Shown: piece after piece, positions 28,149 through 36,612 of the stretch | How the letters are laid out: each line of letters opens with the position of its first letter | How positions within the stretch are numbered: the stretch's first letter is position 1 | Assembly: GCF_003461625.1 (NCBI RefSeq) | Contig: NZ_QTXL01000008.1 | Span: 62,001 to 126,000 of the forward strand | Source: Clostridium sp. AF15-31 | GTDB lineage: Bacteria; Bacillota; Clostridia; Lachnospirales; Lachnospiraceae | Length of the DNA stretch: 64,000 nucleotides | Reading direction: 5' to 3' | Translations under genes and position numbers: made by a program | Notes under the pieces: model-generated | Seen by the model: the letters and a program-made list of their open reading frames with translations, nothing else | Databases searched by the model: none | What the model was told of the DNA's origin: nothing

Positions 28149-28329
28149 CAGGTTCTTCCACAGCTGATTGAACTCTGGGGACTGAATGTAAAAACGGATG
28201 TTGAATCTAAAAAAAGTTCGCCCAACTGAGCGTGAAATGACAACCCCATTGTTTCTGCTTCGATGTGTGCAGTTAGGCTTATCGATGGCAGATCTTGATA
28301 TGCTGTCGATTTGTAAGAACAAACAATAG
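28149..28329 (+). pseudogene. Phage tail-assembly chaperone fragment with relic -1 frameshift site
   Basis: From 28149 one frame encodes V-L-P-Q-L-I-E-L-W-G-L-N and stops at TGA near 28227. An A7 run at 28209-28215 followed by G would allow slippage by -1 into a frame reading K-K-V-R-P-T-E-R-E-M-T-T-P-L-F-L-L-R-C-V-Q-L-G-L-S. Tail-chaperone genes just upstream of the tape-measure gene commonly use this kind of programmed slippage. Both ends are lost, so this is a remnant. Confidence 0.6.
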
Positions 28330-28804
28330 TAAAGAGGATTTAATTATTACTGATAGAGGATGGGCTGCATATATGGGGCCTATTGGTGTAAGAAAGATGA
28401 ACGCACTAATGCAAAGTGGTCGGATTGAAGATGCTATGTTGCTTCAAATGGTATCACCGCAAGATTATGGTATATTTCCTTTATCAAGAAATATGGCAAT
28501 AATTACAATGAGTCCTGCATATAAACAGCACTTAAAGGGTTCAGGTACAAGGATAATATATCCGCCACATGCCCCAACTTTATCTGCGTGTTTGGGATTT
28601 GGGAGTGAAGATACGATAGAACCACCTACAAATAAATTTTTAAAATCTGGTGCGATGGTGTATCAATATAAAATTAAACAGTTAGTAAAAAGAGATGTTA
28701 TCTTTTTGAATTCATTGTTACTAGATTATGCGAATCAGTTTTTTGGCTATGCAAATGCAGATAAAGTAAGATCAAGTTTGAAGGAAAAGAATATTGATAT
28801 TTAG
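28300..28804 (+). pseudogene. 3' fragment of an unrelated gene, possibly DUF4238-like
   Basis: About 168 codons joined to the phage fragment without its own start or ribosome site. It includes F-V-R-T-N-N-S-K-E-D and F-P-L-S-R-N-M-A-I-I-T-M-S-P, faintly like the C-terminal half of DUF4238 proteins. Higher A+T and different codon use from the phage pieces suggest a separate origin. Identity uncertain. Confidence 0.4.
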
Positions 28805-28808
28805 TTGA

Positions 28809-28866
28809 GAGCATCAATCCTTAAGTGGGTTGGTGCTTTTTCTTGCTCGGAGAAATCCGAGCATTT
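28809..28866 (+). terminator. Two consecutive hairpins before the tape-measure fragment
   Basis: GCATCAATCC with GGTTGGTGC followed by TTTTT (28810-28841), then GCTCGG (28845-28850) with CCGAGC (28857-28862) and a T run. Confidence 0.65.
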
Positions 28867-28902
28867 TTATGTCAAAATTTAGGAGAGAGGAGGTGAGAAT
28901 TC

Positions 28903-29613
28903 ATGGCAAGCCGTATACAAGGAATTACCGTAGAAATTGGTGGTGATACAACCAAATTACAGAATGCCCTTAAAGGTGTGAATGGACAGATCAAGTCCAC
29001 CCAGTCGAAGCTGAAGGATGTTAACAAACTGCTGAAACTGGATCCGGGCAATACGGAACTTCTGGCACAAAAACATAAACTGCTTGCTGAGACCGTTGGT
29101 GAAACGAAAGAAAAACTGGCAACCTTAAAGACGGCAGCAGAACAGGCAAATACAGCACTTGCCAATGGAGAAATCTCACAGGAACAGTATGATGCCCTTC
29201 AAAGGGAAATCGTAGAGACGGAGCAGGATTTGAAGAACCTTGAAACACAGGCAAATCAGTCAGCTACGGCAGTCCAGAAGATAGCCACAGCCGGAGAAAA
29301 GTTAAAGACCACAGGAGATAACATTTCCTCTGCCGGACAGAAACTATTACCCGTTACAGCAGGGGTGACTGCTCTTGGAACAGCATCGGTTACTACGGCT
29401 GCCAATTTTGAATCTTCCATGTCACAGGTACAGGCAACAATGGGAATCACAAAAGATTCTATGTCAAAGGTAAACGGTCAGTCAGTGAATACAATGGATA
29501 CCCTTTCTAAACTGGCAAAGAAGATGGGTGCAGAAACTGCATTCTCTGCATCAGAGTGTGCAGAGGCTCTTAATTATCTGGCTCTTGTAGGATATGACAC
29601 ACAGCAGATCTAG
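28903..29613 (+). pseudogene. Phage tail tape-measure protein, N-terminal fragment
   Basis: 236 codons behind GAGAGGAGGTGA. Opens with I-Q-G-I-T-V-E-I-G-G-D-T-T-K-L, then a coiled coil (about 25-125), then the start of the tape-measure core (F-E-S-S-M-S-Q-V, L-N-Y-L-A-L-V-G-Y-D-T-Q-Q). Intact proteins of this family are usually far longer (over 600 residues), and this one stops exactly inside the conserved A-L-N-Y-L block. No other tail genes follow, so the rest of the prophage is deleted. Confidence 0.85.
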
Positions 29614-29721
29614 AAGGTTGGTTAGGTTTCCAACATTGACCTTGTGGTAACTTTGGACAGGAAAAGGAAACATAACAAGTAAAAATATCTGTTAATATAA
29701 AGAATACTACAGAATAAATTT

Positions 29722-29767
29722 AAACAGGTTTTACCGACAATGAAATGTTGGTAGAACCTGTTTTCAG
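29722..29767. terminator. Bidirectional terminator-like hairpin
   Basis: AAACAGGTTTTACCGACA (29722-29739) pairs almost fully with TGTTGGTAGAACCTGTTT (about 29745-29763), followed by T residues. It separates the prophage scar from chromosomal genes. Confidence 0.75.
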
Positions 29768-29838
29768 TTTTGAGATGACCTGTGTTATAATGAATATTAA
29801 TTTATTTATAGTTGCAAAAGAAAAAGGAGATGCATAAC

Positions 29839-30126
29839 ATGTGGTCTGTGACCAGAATAGATGAAGCAGATTATGGCTGCGAGGAGCGGATGCCCGGGGA
29901 ACCGCTTCTGGTGCTGGTAACAATCGAAAGTGACGATGGCAGAATGTGCCGGTTTGAGTGTGCGGAGAACTGGCTCCTGCAACAGGGCATAGATGAGGGT
30001 GATGAATGGCCGGAGGATATTGAACAGGTGGAAGCGGACAGAGAACAAATTGACCGGATGAGCGAGTGGATGAACAAATACTATGAAGCCGTAGAGGAAA
30101 TGGAAGACCTGTTTGATGCAGAGTGA
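29839..30126 (+). CDS. Small acidic protein of unknown function
   Basis: About 95 residues from ATG 29839, 9 bases after GGAG. N-terminal half is beta-rich (W-S-V-T-R-I-D-E-A-D-Y-G-C-E-E-R, L-L-V-L-V-T-I), the C-terminal half a Glu-rich helix. No family recognised. Co-directional with the GNAT gene 40 bases downstream. Confidence 0.7.
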   Translation: MWSVTRIDEADYGCEERMPGEPLLVLVTIESDDGRMCRFECAENWLLQQGIDEGDEWPEDIEQVEADREQIDRMSEWMNKYYEAVEEMEDLFDAE

Positions 30127-30165
30127 ATAAGTAAACGAAGAAAGACAGAAAAGAGAGGACTTACC

Positions 30166-30645
30166 ATGCAGATAATGAATGCAACAGAAGAAGATAAAGA
30201 TGAACTGCTGGCTTTATACCATGCGATGATCGGGGGACCATGTGAGTGGAGCGAGACATACCCGGATGAGAACACGATCGCATTTGACCTTAAGAATGAA
30301 GACCTGTTTGTGATGAAGAACGATGCAGGAGAGATCATTGCGACGATCTCAATCGACCATGACGATGCCGTGGAGTCACTGACCTGCTGGCATGAAGATC
30401 AGGCACCGTCGGGAGAATTGTCCAGACTCTGTGTAAGAAAGGATATGCAGGGACAGGGAATCGCAAAGCAGATGATGAATTATGCCGGTGATGTGTTGAA
30501 GAACAGGGGCATGAAAGGAATCCATATTCTGGTTCGGGAAGGCCATGTGGTAGCACTTTCGACATATGCAAAGATCGGATTTAGAACTGTCGGGGAATGT
30601 GATCTGTTTGACAAACATTTTATCTGTATGGAGAAGAAATTCTAA
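30166..30645 (+). CDS. GNAT-family acetyltransferase
   Basis: 159 residues, AGAGAGGA site. Acetyl-CoA binding motif A is clear: L-S-R-L-C-V-R-K-D-M-Q-G-Q-G-I-A (residues about 86-101). Substrate unknown; the W-H-E-D and Y-A-K-I-G-F segments are usual for small-molecule or protein N-acetyltransferases. Confidence 0.88.
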   Translation: MQIMNATEEDKDELLALYHAMIGGPCEWSETYPDENTIAFDLKNEDLFVMKNDAGEIIATISIDHDDAVESLTCWHEDQAPSGELSRLCVRKDMQGQGIAKQMMNYAGDVLKNRGMKGIHILVREGHVVALSTYAKIGFRTVGECDLFDKHFICMEKKF

Positions 30646-30674
30646 GGAAAATTATAGACATAAAAATTATATCA

Positions 30675-30745
30675 GTCAGGAAATATAGCACTGCGTTCCG
30701 GTGTTTGCCGCAACGCCTCAAACCCGCTATTTTCCTGACTTTTTT
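30675..30745 (+). terminator. Large intrinsic terminator
   Basis: GTCAGGAAATATAGC (30675-30689) pairs with GCTATTTTCCTGAC (30726-30739), with an inner GCGTT/AACGC stem and six T residues after it. Confidence 0.85.
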
Positions 30746-30846
30746 CATGATTTTTCTTGTCTGAAACGCTTGTGGAATCAGGTGCTTTTTGATAGAATGA
30801 CTGTAAATAACTTCCCTGGGGAGGGAAGCAGATGGAGGACAAAATT

Positions 30847-32739
30847 ATGAGAAAAAAATTAGGGATTTTTCTAAGTTTATGGCTGTGTATCAGTATGATA
30901 TGGTTGCCATTTGCCAGCACACAGGTAAGGGCTGCAGAAACCAACATGGCAACATTGAATTTTATCGGGGCATCTATTGAAAATGGAAAAGCGACCTTTG
31001 CTGTTGATGATGCCTATAAAGTAAGGCTGACATTATGTACGAGAGACTGGGATACGGGCAGTTACACAAATTGTTCGATCGATAAAAATAACATGCAGGT
31101 CGATTTGGAAGATAAAGAATATTATCTGAAAGCAACTACCGTTTTGGATGTTTCCTCGCCAGATGACCTGCTTGGAATCTCAAGTGTGAAACTTCAGTTA
31201 TATATCAATGATGAATCGTATGATATCAGCTCGAATCCTTATGTAAAATTGGATACAAACCGTTTTAGCGGTAATCTGAATTTCAGAATAGAAAAAGTAT
31301 CAACGCCTCCGAACCCCGGTTACCCGGATGATATTCAGATCATGGGAACCTATGATGGATTTGGAATGGAAATTTATCTGAATTCAGAGAAGATCGGAGC
31401 TGAGAGCAGTCATATACAGGGAACTGGAAAGGGATATGCGTCCGGCGAAATCTATAATCTGCTCAGGATTCAGTTGGCATTTGGAGATGGAGATATCGGA
31501 ACGGTCACAGTAAATGGAAAGACGATCACATTGCCGGAAGGAACGAAGGATACAGTGGAATTCACGATTGCGCCTGCCAGTGAATATGTGATCGAAGTTA
31601 CAAAGAAGCCGACGATCATACCAAGAACTATTATATGGGCCAAAGATAAAACAGGTAATAATGGATTGAAAGATTATGAGCTGTTAAAGAATGGAACGCT
31701 TGAGATCCTTGAGATCAAAAACCCGGATGGAACATCGATCGGTTTAGATGGTGTTAAGCAGGACACCAATTATGGATGGGCAAGTGTTATACCGGGTTCA
31801 GAAATTATTCTCCGGGCAGTACCGGAATATGGATATCAGCTTGAATCGATAACGATAAATGGTCAGTCTTTAACGCCTTTGTCAGATGCATCTACATTTT
31901 CATATACAATGCCGGATGAAAATGTACATATCAGCGGCATATTTACAAAGGCAGAAGATCAGGTAGAGCTTAAGACAGATAAAGTGAAAAAAGCATTGAT
32001 CCAGCTTGCAGAAAATGAGATCACGTCAGGAAACAATAGACTGACGATCAAGGATGCAGTTCTCACACAGCAACAGCTTGAGGCTTTTAAAAAGGCAGCA
32101 GGTGATTATCACATCACCGGGTATTTTGATATCAAGCTGGCACAGATCCTGTATAAGAATACAGTAGCAAATTTGTGGGTAAATAATATAGAGACATTGA
32201 AGAAACCGGCAAAGGTATCCCTTCAGATAGAAGCCGACTGGGAACCTGCAAACAGTGAGCTGGCAGTTATTCATGAGAAAAAGGATGGAACCTATGAGAT
32301 TATTCCTGCTTCTTTTGATGTGGCAACTAAAATGGTGATGTTCCAGACAGATGGATTTTCAAATTATGCAATCGCATATAAGAAGGTTGAGACGACAACA
32401 GAGGATCAGACAGGAGCAACGACTGAGGATCCATCGGAGGATACGACCGGGGATGTAACAGAAGCTTCAACAGAAGAAACAACAGAACCGGAAACAGAGA
32501 CCACAACCGGAGAGACAACAGAAGTTACGACGGAAAATTCTTCAGAGGGCACAACAACAGACCGTACAGAGGATGGAACAGGCAGCACGACACAGAGTGG
32601 TGATGGTGATACAACAGAAGTGAAAAAAGATGATAAGACAGCATCACCCAAGACAGGAGATGATATGAATCTGGCTGTGCTTTATATTCTGCTTGCAGTA
32701 TCAGGAATGGGATGTCTGTATACGATCCAAAAACGGTAA
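30847..32739 (+). CDS. Cell-wall-anchored surface protein with SPKTG sorting signal
   Basis: About 630 residues. ATG 30847 follows GGAGG by 8 bases; ATG 30832, also with a good site, would add five residues. Signal peptide about 1-31 (hydrophobic core, cut near V-R-A-A-E). The middle contains a bacterial-repeat/InlB-B-like unit (Y-G-Y-Q-L-E-S-I-T-I-N-G, then V-H-I-S-G-I-F) around residue 335-370. A Thr/Glu-rich stalk (about 520-590) leads to S-P-K-T-G-D, a hydrophobic helix and Q-K-R, a sortase signal with S in place of L. Exposed on the cell wall; ligand unknown. Confidence 0.85.
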   Translation: MRKKLGIFLSLWLCISMIWLPFASTQVRAAETNMATLNFIGASIENGKATFAVDDAYKVRLTLCTRDWDTGSYTNCSIDKNNMQVDLEDKEYYLKATTVLDVSSPDDLLGISSVKLQLYINDESYDISSNPYVKLDTNRFSGNLNFRIEKVSTPPNPGYPDDIQIMGTYDGFGMEIYLNSEKIGAESSHIQGTGKGYASGEIYNLLRIQLAFGDGDIGTVTVNGKTITLPEGTKDTVEFTIAPASEYVIEVTKKPTIIPRTIIWAKDKTGNNGLKDYELLKNGTLEILEIKNPDGTSIGLDGVKQDTNYGWASVIPGSEIILRAVPEYGYQLESITINGQSLTPLSDASTFSYTMPDENVHISGIFTKAEDQVELKTDKVKKALIQLAENEITSGNNRLTIKDAVLTQQQLEAFKKAAGDYHITGYFDIKLAQILYKNTVANLWVNNIETLKKPAKVSLQIEADWEPANSELAVIHEKKDGTYEIIPASFDVATKMVMFQTDGFSNYAIAYKKVETTTEDQTGATTEDPSEDTTGDVTEASTEETTEPETETTTGETTEVTTENSSEGTTTDRTEDGTGSTTQSGDGDTTEVKKDDKTASPKTGDDMNLAVLYILLAVSGMGCLYTIQKR

Positions 32740-32813
32740 TCTGGTATTGGTAACAGGTATAGTAGTAGTTCTCTTATTTGAAAAATAATGTAGAACAAAT
32801 TGTGTAAATAATC

Positions 32814-32860
32814 TTGACTTTTATAAAATAACAGCGTTATTATAACGCTGTTATTTTATA
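32814..32860 (+). promoter_or_regulatory. Promoter overlapped by a 39-bp perfect palindrome (TetR operator)
   Basis: TTGACT (32814-32819) and TATTAT (32838-32843) with 18-base spacing form a promoter. Bases 32822-32860 are a perfect dyad with 19-base arms (half-site ATAACAGCGTTAT) around one central T, covering the -10. A repressor bound there would block transcription, so autoregulation by the TetR protein just downstream is likely. Confidence 0.8.
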
Positions 32861-32897
32861 TTGCATATAAATGCAAATACTGATCAAGGTGTGGTTT

Positions 32898-33503
32898 ATG
32901 AGAAAAGAATCAGAAGGTGTAACGGAAAATTTACTTGTCAGTGCCAGAAAGGAATTCTTACAATATGGATTCCGTGATGCCAGCCTGCGGAGAATATCGG
33001 CAGACAGTGGTGTCAGCACGAATTCGATCTATACAAGATTTGGTGACAAGAGCGGATTGTTTACGGCAATTGTAAAAGAAGCCGCAGATGAGTTAATGGC
33101 GATTTATTCTGACAGCATAAAGAAAGCAGGAGAAGCGACAGATATCAGCCGGGCGGAGGATGCCGGAGATGAAGGAACGAATCTTGTACTGGAATATATT
33201 TACAGACATCCGGAAGAATTCAAACTGATCTTCTGCTGTTCGGCGGGAACAGAATATGAGACATATTTTGACAGGCTTGCGGCAAAGGAAGAATACTATT
33301 ATAAACAGTTTGCGAAGCAGTTTTCGGATGGCGGACATCCGGTAGATGATTTTTTTATCCATGTATATTGCAGGAACGGATGGCAGTATGTGTATGAACT
33401 TATCACACATGATAAGAGCTATGAAGAGGCAAAAGAATTTATGGCAAATGTCAGAGCATTTAACTATGCGGGCTGGCAGGCGGTGATCGGAATGAAGTTC
33501 TGA
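32898..33503 (+). CDS. TetR-family transcriptional regulator
   Basis: About 201 residues from ATG 32898 (AAGGTG site). The N-terminal HTH is classic (A-R-K-E-F-L-Q-Y-G-F-R-D-A-S-L-R-R-I, then T-N-S-I-Y-T-R-F-G-D-K). The C-terminal ligand domain is unassigned. It is followed by the remains of an ABC exporter, its likely former target, with a second palindrome in front. Confidence 0.9.
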   Translation: MRKESEGVTENLLVSARKEFLQYGFRDASLRRISADSGVSTNSIYTRFGDKSGLFTAIVKEAADELMAIYSDSIKKAGEATDISRAEDAGDEGTNLVLEYIYRHPEEFKLIFCCSAGTEYETYFDRLAAKEEYYYKQFAKQFSDGGHPVDDFFIHVYCRNGWQYVYELITHDKSYEEAKEFMANVRAFNYAGWQAVIGMKF

Positions 33504-33560
33504 TAATAGGGACTGCTGTATGAAATACAACATGCATCAGTCCTATAAAAATAAATGCAG

Positions 33561-33576
33561 GTTAGTAAATACTAAC
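33561..33576 (+). promoter_or_regulatory. Candidate TetR operator before the ABC remnant
   Basis: GTTAGTA-AA-TACTAAC is a perfect 7-bp-arm palindrome 21 bases before the ABC remnant start. Its sequence differs from the 39-bp palindrome, so either two regulators or two site types are involved. Confidence 0.5.
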
Positions 33577-33597
33577 TTTAGTAACAGAAGGTTAACT

Positions 33598-33811
33598 ATG
33601 AAAGAAAAGAAACAAAGTGCATTGTCCAGACTCATGGGCATAACAGGAGGGCATAAGTATTTTACCTATGCGTCCTGTGTTCTTGCGATCCTTTCTGCTT
33701 GGATTGCATTGATACCATTTTATGATATTTATCATTGCACATAGAATGCGTACGGTAGATGGTGTTGATAAGATCGTTGTGTTGAAGGATGGCGTAGTTG
33801 CGGAGCAGGGG
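33598..33811 (+). pseudogene. ABC exporter reduced to its two ends
   Basis: ATG 33598 opens M-K-E-K-K-Q-S-A-L-S-R-L-M-G-I and the first membrane helix (Y-A-S-C-V-L-A-I-L-S-A-W), then near 33730 the sequence jumps, in another frame, to I-I-A-H-R-M-R-T-V-D-G-V-D-K-I-V-V-L-K-D-G, the H-loop and end of the ATPase domain. The roughly 500-residue middle is deleted. Exporters of this type next to TetR genes are usually multidrug or peptide exporters. Confidence 0.8.
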
Positions 33812-34013
33812 GGATATATATATATTTATTACGCAGAGCACTTTCGTTTGTATTTCCACTGCTCTATGTTAGTGTTGACCTGAATGGAATAAGTTGCAGT
33901 TTGGGTTAAAATAGGGTATGTTGAATATAGAATAGTGCAAAATATAGAGTAATGCAGAAATTTTGAATAAGAGAATGTATAATAAATTACAGGGCTACAG
34001 GAGGTTGGCGATT

Positions 34014-35081
34014 ATGGCGAAGATTGATACCAGGGAGATACAGATACCATCGATATTAAAGGTGGAGAAAGATCTGCTCAGACGGATCGGGGGTTATCTT
34101 GCAGATGAGGGAATCTACAAGGTTGTGATCCTGTTTGGCAATGGGTTGATCGATATGTTTGGACATACGGTGATGGAGGGTATGTCAGACAGCGGTGTTG
34201 AGGTGCTCCAATATATGGAGATGGATACCGTTCGGATTGACAATCTGGTGCAGCTTGCATTTTCATTTCCGAATACTGCACAGGCGGTACTTGGTATCGG
34301 AGGCGGTAAGGTGGTTGATGCGGCCAAATATTGTGGCTTCTTAAGAAAACTGCCATTTATCAGTGTGCCGACGTCGGCATCCAGTGATGGATTTTCCAGT
34401 GCCAGCGCATCTCTGATCGTGGAGGGACGACGCAAATCCGTACCGGCAGGGATCGCATATGGAATCTTTGCAGATATCGATGCGATAAAGGGGGCACCGG
34501 AGGCATTTCTGTTTTCCGGTATCGGTGATATGGTATCGAAGATCACGGCACTTTATGACTGGAATTTTGAAGAAGCACATGGACATGGTTCGGTAAATGA
34601 CTTTGCGATGATGATATCGAAGAAGGCGGTCAACAGCTTTGTGCGGACACCGTTTAAAGACATTCACGATGAACGGTTTATAAAAGAACTATTAGATTCT
34701 CTTGCCATGAGCGGTGTGGCAAATGAGATTGCAGGAGACAGTGCGCCGACCAGTGGAAGTGAGCATCTGATATCACATGCATTGGATCAGATGTTGGAAC
34801 GCCCGCAGCTTCATGGTATTCAGGTCGGAGTTGCAACATACCTGATGAGTGTTGTTCAGGATCACAGATATGAGCGGATCAATACGGTATTTACAGATAC
34901 AGGATTCTGGGATTATGTGAAGACAGTCGGCATGAAGCGGGATGATTTTATCCGTGCGATCGAAAAAGCACCGGCTATAAAACCATTCCGGTATACCTAT
35001 CTTCACGAAGAACAGTACCGAAAGAAAGCGATAGAAGTATTGCAGTCAGACACGAAGCTGTCAGAGGTTTTACAGGCATAA
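34014..35081 (+). CDS. egsA: Glycerol-1-phosphate dehydrogenase
   Basis: 355 residues from ATG 34014 behind AGGAGG. Iron-containing-alcohol-dehydrogenase fold with G-I-G-G-G-K-V-V-D-A-A-K (about residue 93), S-V-P-T-S-A-S-S-D-G (about 118) and metal-ligand region S-G-S-E-H-L-I-S-H. It reduces dihydroxyacetone phosphate to sn-glycerol-1-phosphate with NAD(P)H. This is the archaeal-type backbone isomer; in Bacillus the AraM enzyme makes heptaprenylglyceryl phosphate. Its use here is unknown. It is followed by a CoA-transferase 38 bases downstream. Confidence 0.85.
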   Translation: MAKIDTREIQIPSILKVEKDLLRRIGGYLADEGIYKVVILFGNGLIDMFGHTVMEGMSDSGVEVLQYMEMDTVRIDNLVQLAFSFPNTAQAVLGIGGGKVVDAAKYCGFLRKLPFISVPTSASSDGFSSASASLIVEGRRKSVPAGIAYGIFADIDAIKGAPEAFLFSGIGDMVSKITALYDWNFEEAHGHGSVNDFAMMISKKAVNSFVRTPFKDIHDERFIKELLDSLAMSGVANEIAGDSAPTSGSEHLISHALDQMLERPQLHGIQVGVATYLMSVVQDHRYERINTVFTDTGFWDYVKTVGMKRDDFIRAIEKAPAIKPFRYTYLHEEQYRKKAIEVLQSDTKLSEVLQA

Positions 35082-35118
35082 TTTGTGTCAGGGACGGATA
35101 AGCGAAGGAGGGAACAGT

Positions 35119-36462
35119 ATGACATACGAACATTTTTTAGAGGAATACAGACGAAAACTCCGCACACCGGAGGAAGCGGTTTCCGTTGTAAAAGATGGTG
35201 ACTGGGTGGATTATACCTGTTCACTTGGAAAGCCGGAGATCCTGGATCGGGCATTGGCGAAACGTAGAGACGAGCTGTTTGATGTTAAGATCCGTGGTAA
35301 TCTGATCTCAGGGCCGATCGCAGTTGCAGAATGTGATGAGAGTCAGGAGCATTTTACTTATCACAGCTGGCATTGTTCAGCATATGAGCGGTCGTTATGT
35401 GATCGTGGGCTCTGCTATTATATTCCGATGGTATTTCATAATAATGCAGCATATTATGAGTATTTTCTTAAGGTAAATGTAGTTATGCTCAGTGTGTCAC
35501 CGATGGATCGGCATGGATATTTTAATTATTCGGTCAATACCGGAGTGGCAGCACCGATCGTGCGTGCGGCAGATATCGTGATCGTAGAGATCAATGAGAA
35601 TCTTCCGAAGGTTCGCGGCGGTTATGATGAGTGTATCCATATTTCGGATATTGATTATATCGTGGAAGGAGAGCATGAACCGTATCCGGATATGCTGATG
35701 CCGGAGCCGACTGCAGTTGATCGTAAGATTGCGGAACTGATCATTCCTTATATCGTGGATGGAGCAACCCTACAGATCGGTATTGGAAGTATGCCGAATG
35801 CACTGGGTGATATCATTGCTGAGTCTGATCTGAAGGATCTTGGTATGCATACGGAGCTTTGCAGCGATGCATATCTGAAAATGTATCTGGCGGGAAAACT
35901 CACGAACAAATACAAGCAGATCGATCGCGGAAAAGGAGTATTTGGTTGTGCGGTCGGAAGCAAGAACCTATATGATTGGATTGACGATAATCCGGGAGTT
36001 GCGGCATATCCGTTAGAGTACGTGAATCGTCCCGGAGTGATCGGTGAGATTGATAACATGGTTTCCATCAATAGCTGTGTTGCTGTTGATCTGTATGGTC
36101 AGGTGGCAGCGGAGAGTGCAGGTGTCAGACAGATATCCGGAACCGGTGGACAGCTGGATTTCCTCGTTGGTGCATCTGCATCTAAGGGAGGTAAAGCATT
36201 TATCTGCATGAGTTCTGTGTACAAGGACAGTAAAGGGGTGGTTCATTCAAGAATTCATCCACAGTTTAATGGAGATATCGTTACTTCTCCAAGAAGTCAG
36301 GTTTATTTTCTGGCAACGGAATATGGGGTTGTGAATCTGGAAGGCCGTTCAACATGGGAGCGGGCAGAGGCTCTGGTATCGATTGCACACCCTGATTTCA
36401 GAGATGAATTGATCAGGGAAGCAGAAGCGAGAAAGATTTGGCGGAGATCCAATCGGAGATAG
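35119..36462 (+). CDS. Acetyl-CoA hydrolase/transferase-family CoA-transferase (butyryl- or 4-hydroxybutyryl-type)
   Basis: 448 residues from ATG 35119, AAGGAGGG site. Family marks: Q-I-G-I-G-S-M-P-N-A-L-G (about residue 217) for the CoA site, G-T-G-G-Q-L-D-F-L-V-G-A, and A-T-E-Y-G-V-V-N-L-E-G-R-S with A-L-V-S-I-A-H-P-D-F-R at the end. The family includes butyryl-CoA:acetate CoA-transferase, the last step of butyrate formation in gut Clostridia, and 4-hydroxybutyrate CoA-transferase. Sequence alone does not settle the acid substrate. A GABA aminotransferase in the same window would supply the 4-aminobutyrate to succinate-semialdehyde to 4-hydroxybutyrate route, but that link is inference. Confidence 0.85.
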   Translation: MTYEHFLEEYRRKLRTPEEAVSVVKDGDWVDYTCSLGKPEILDRALAKRRDELFDVKIRGNLISGPIAVAECDESQEHFTYHSWHCSAYERSLCDRGLCYYIPMVFHNNAAYYEYFLKVNVVMLSVSPMDRHGYFNYSVNTGVAAPIVRAADIVIVEINENLPKVRGGYDECIHISDIDYIVEGEHEPYPDMLMPEPTAVDRKIAELIIPYIVDGATLQIGIGSMPNALGDIIAESDLKDLGMHTELCSDAYLKMYLAGKLTNKYKQIDRGKGVFGCAVGSKNLYDWIDDNPGVAAYPLEYVNRPGVIGEIDNMVSINSCVAVDLYGQVAAESAGVRQISGTGGQLDFLVGASASKGGKAFICMSSVYKDSKGVVHSRIHPQFNGDIVTSPRSQVYFLATEYGVVNLEGRSTWERAEALVSIAHPDFRDELIREAEARKIWRRSNRR

Positions 36463-36547
36463 ACAATGGATGGTGAAATTGATATATGTCATATATCAGA
36501 TGGTTGATAACAGGGGGGCTAACTTAGAAGAAAGGCGAAGATAATGG

Positions 36548-36577
36548 TTGTGCATAGCTCCACTTTTCTTTTATAAT
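36548..36577 (+). promoter_or_regulatory. Promoter of the SulP gene
   Basis: TTGTGC (36548-36553), 18 bases, then TATAAT (36572-36577), 35 bases before the ATG. Confidence 0.5.
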
Positions 36578-36612
36578 TGCAGTATAAGAATATACAGATA
36601 TAAGAGGCAGAG

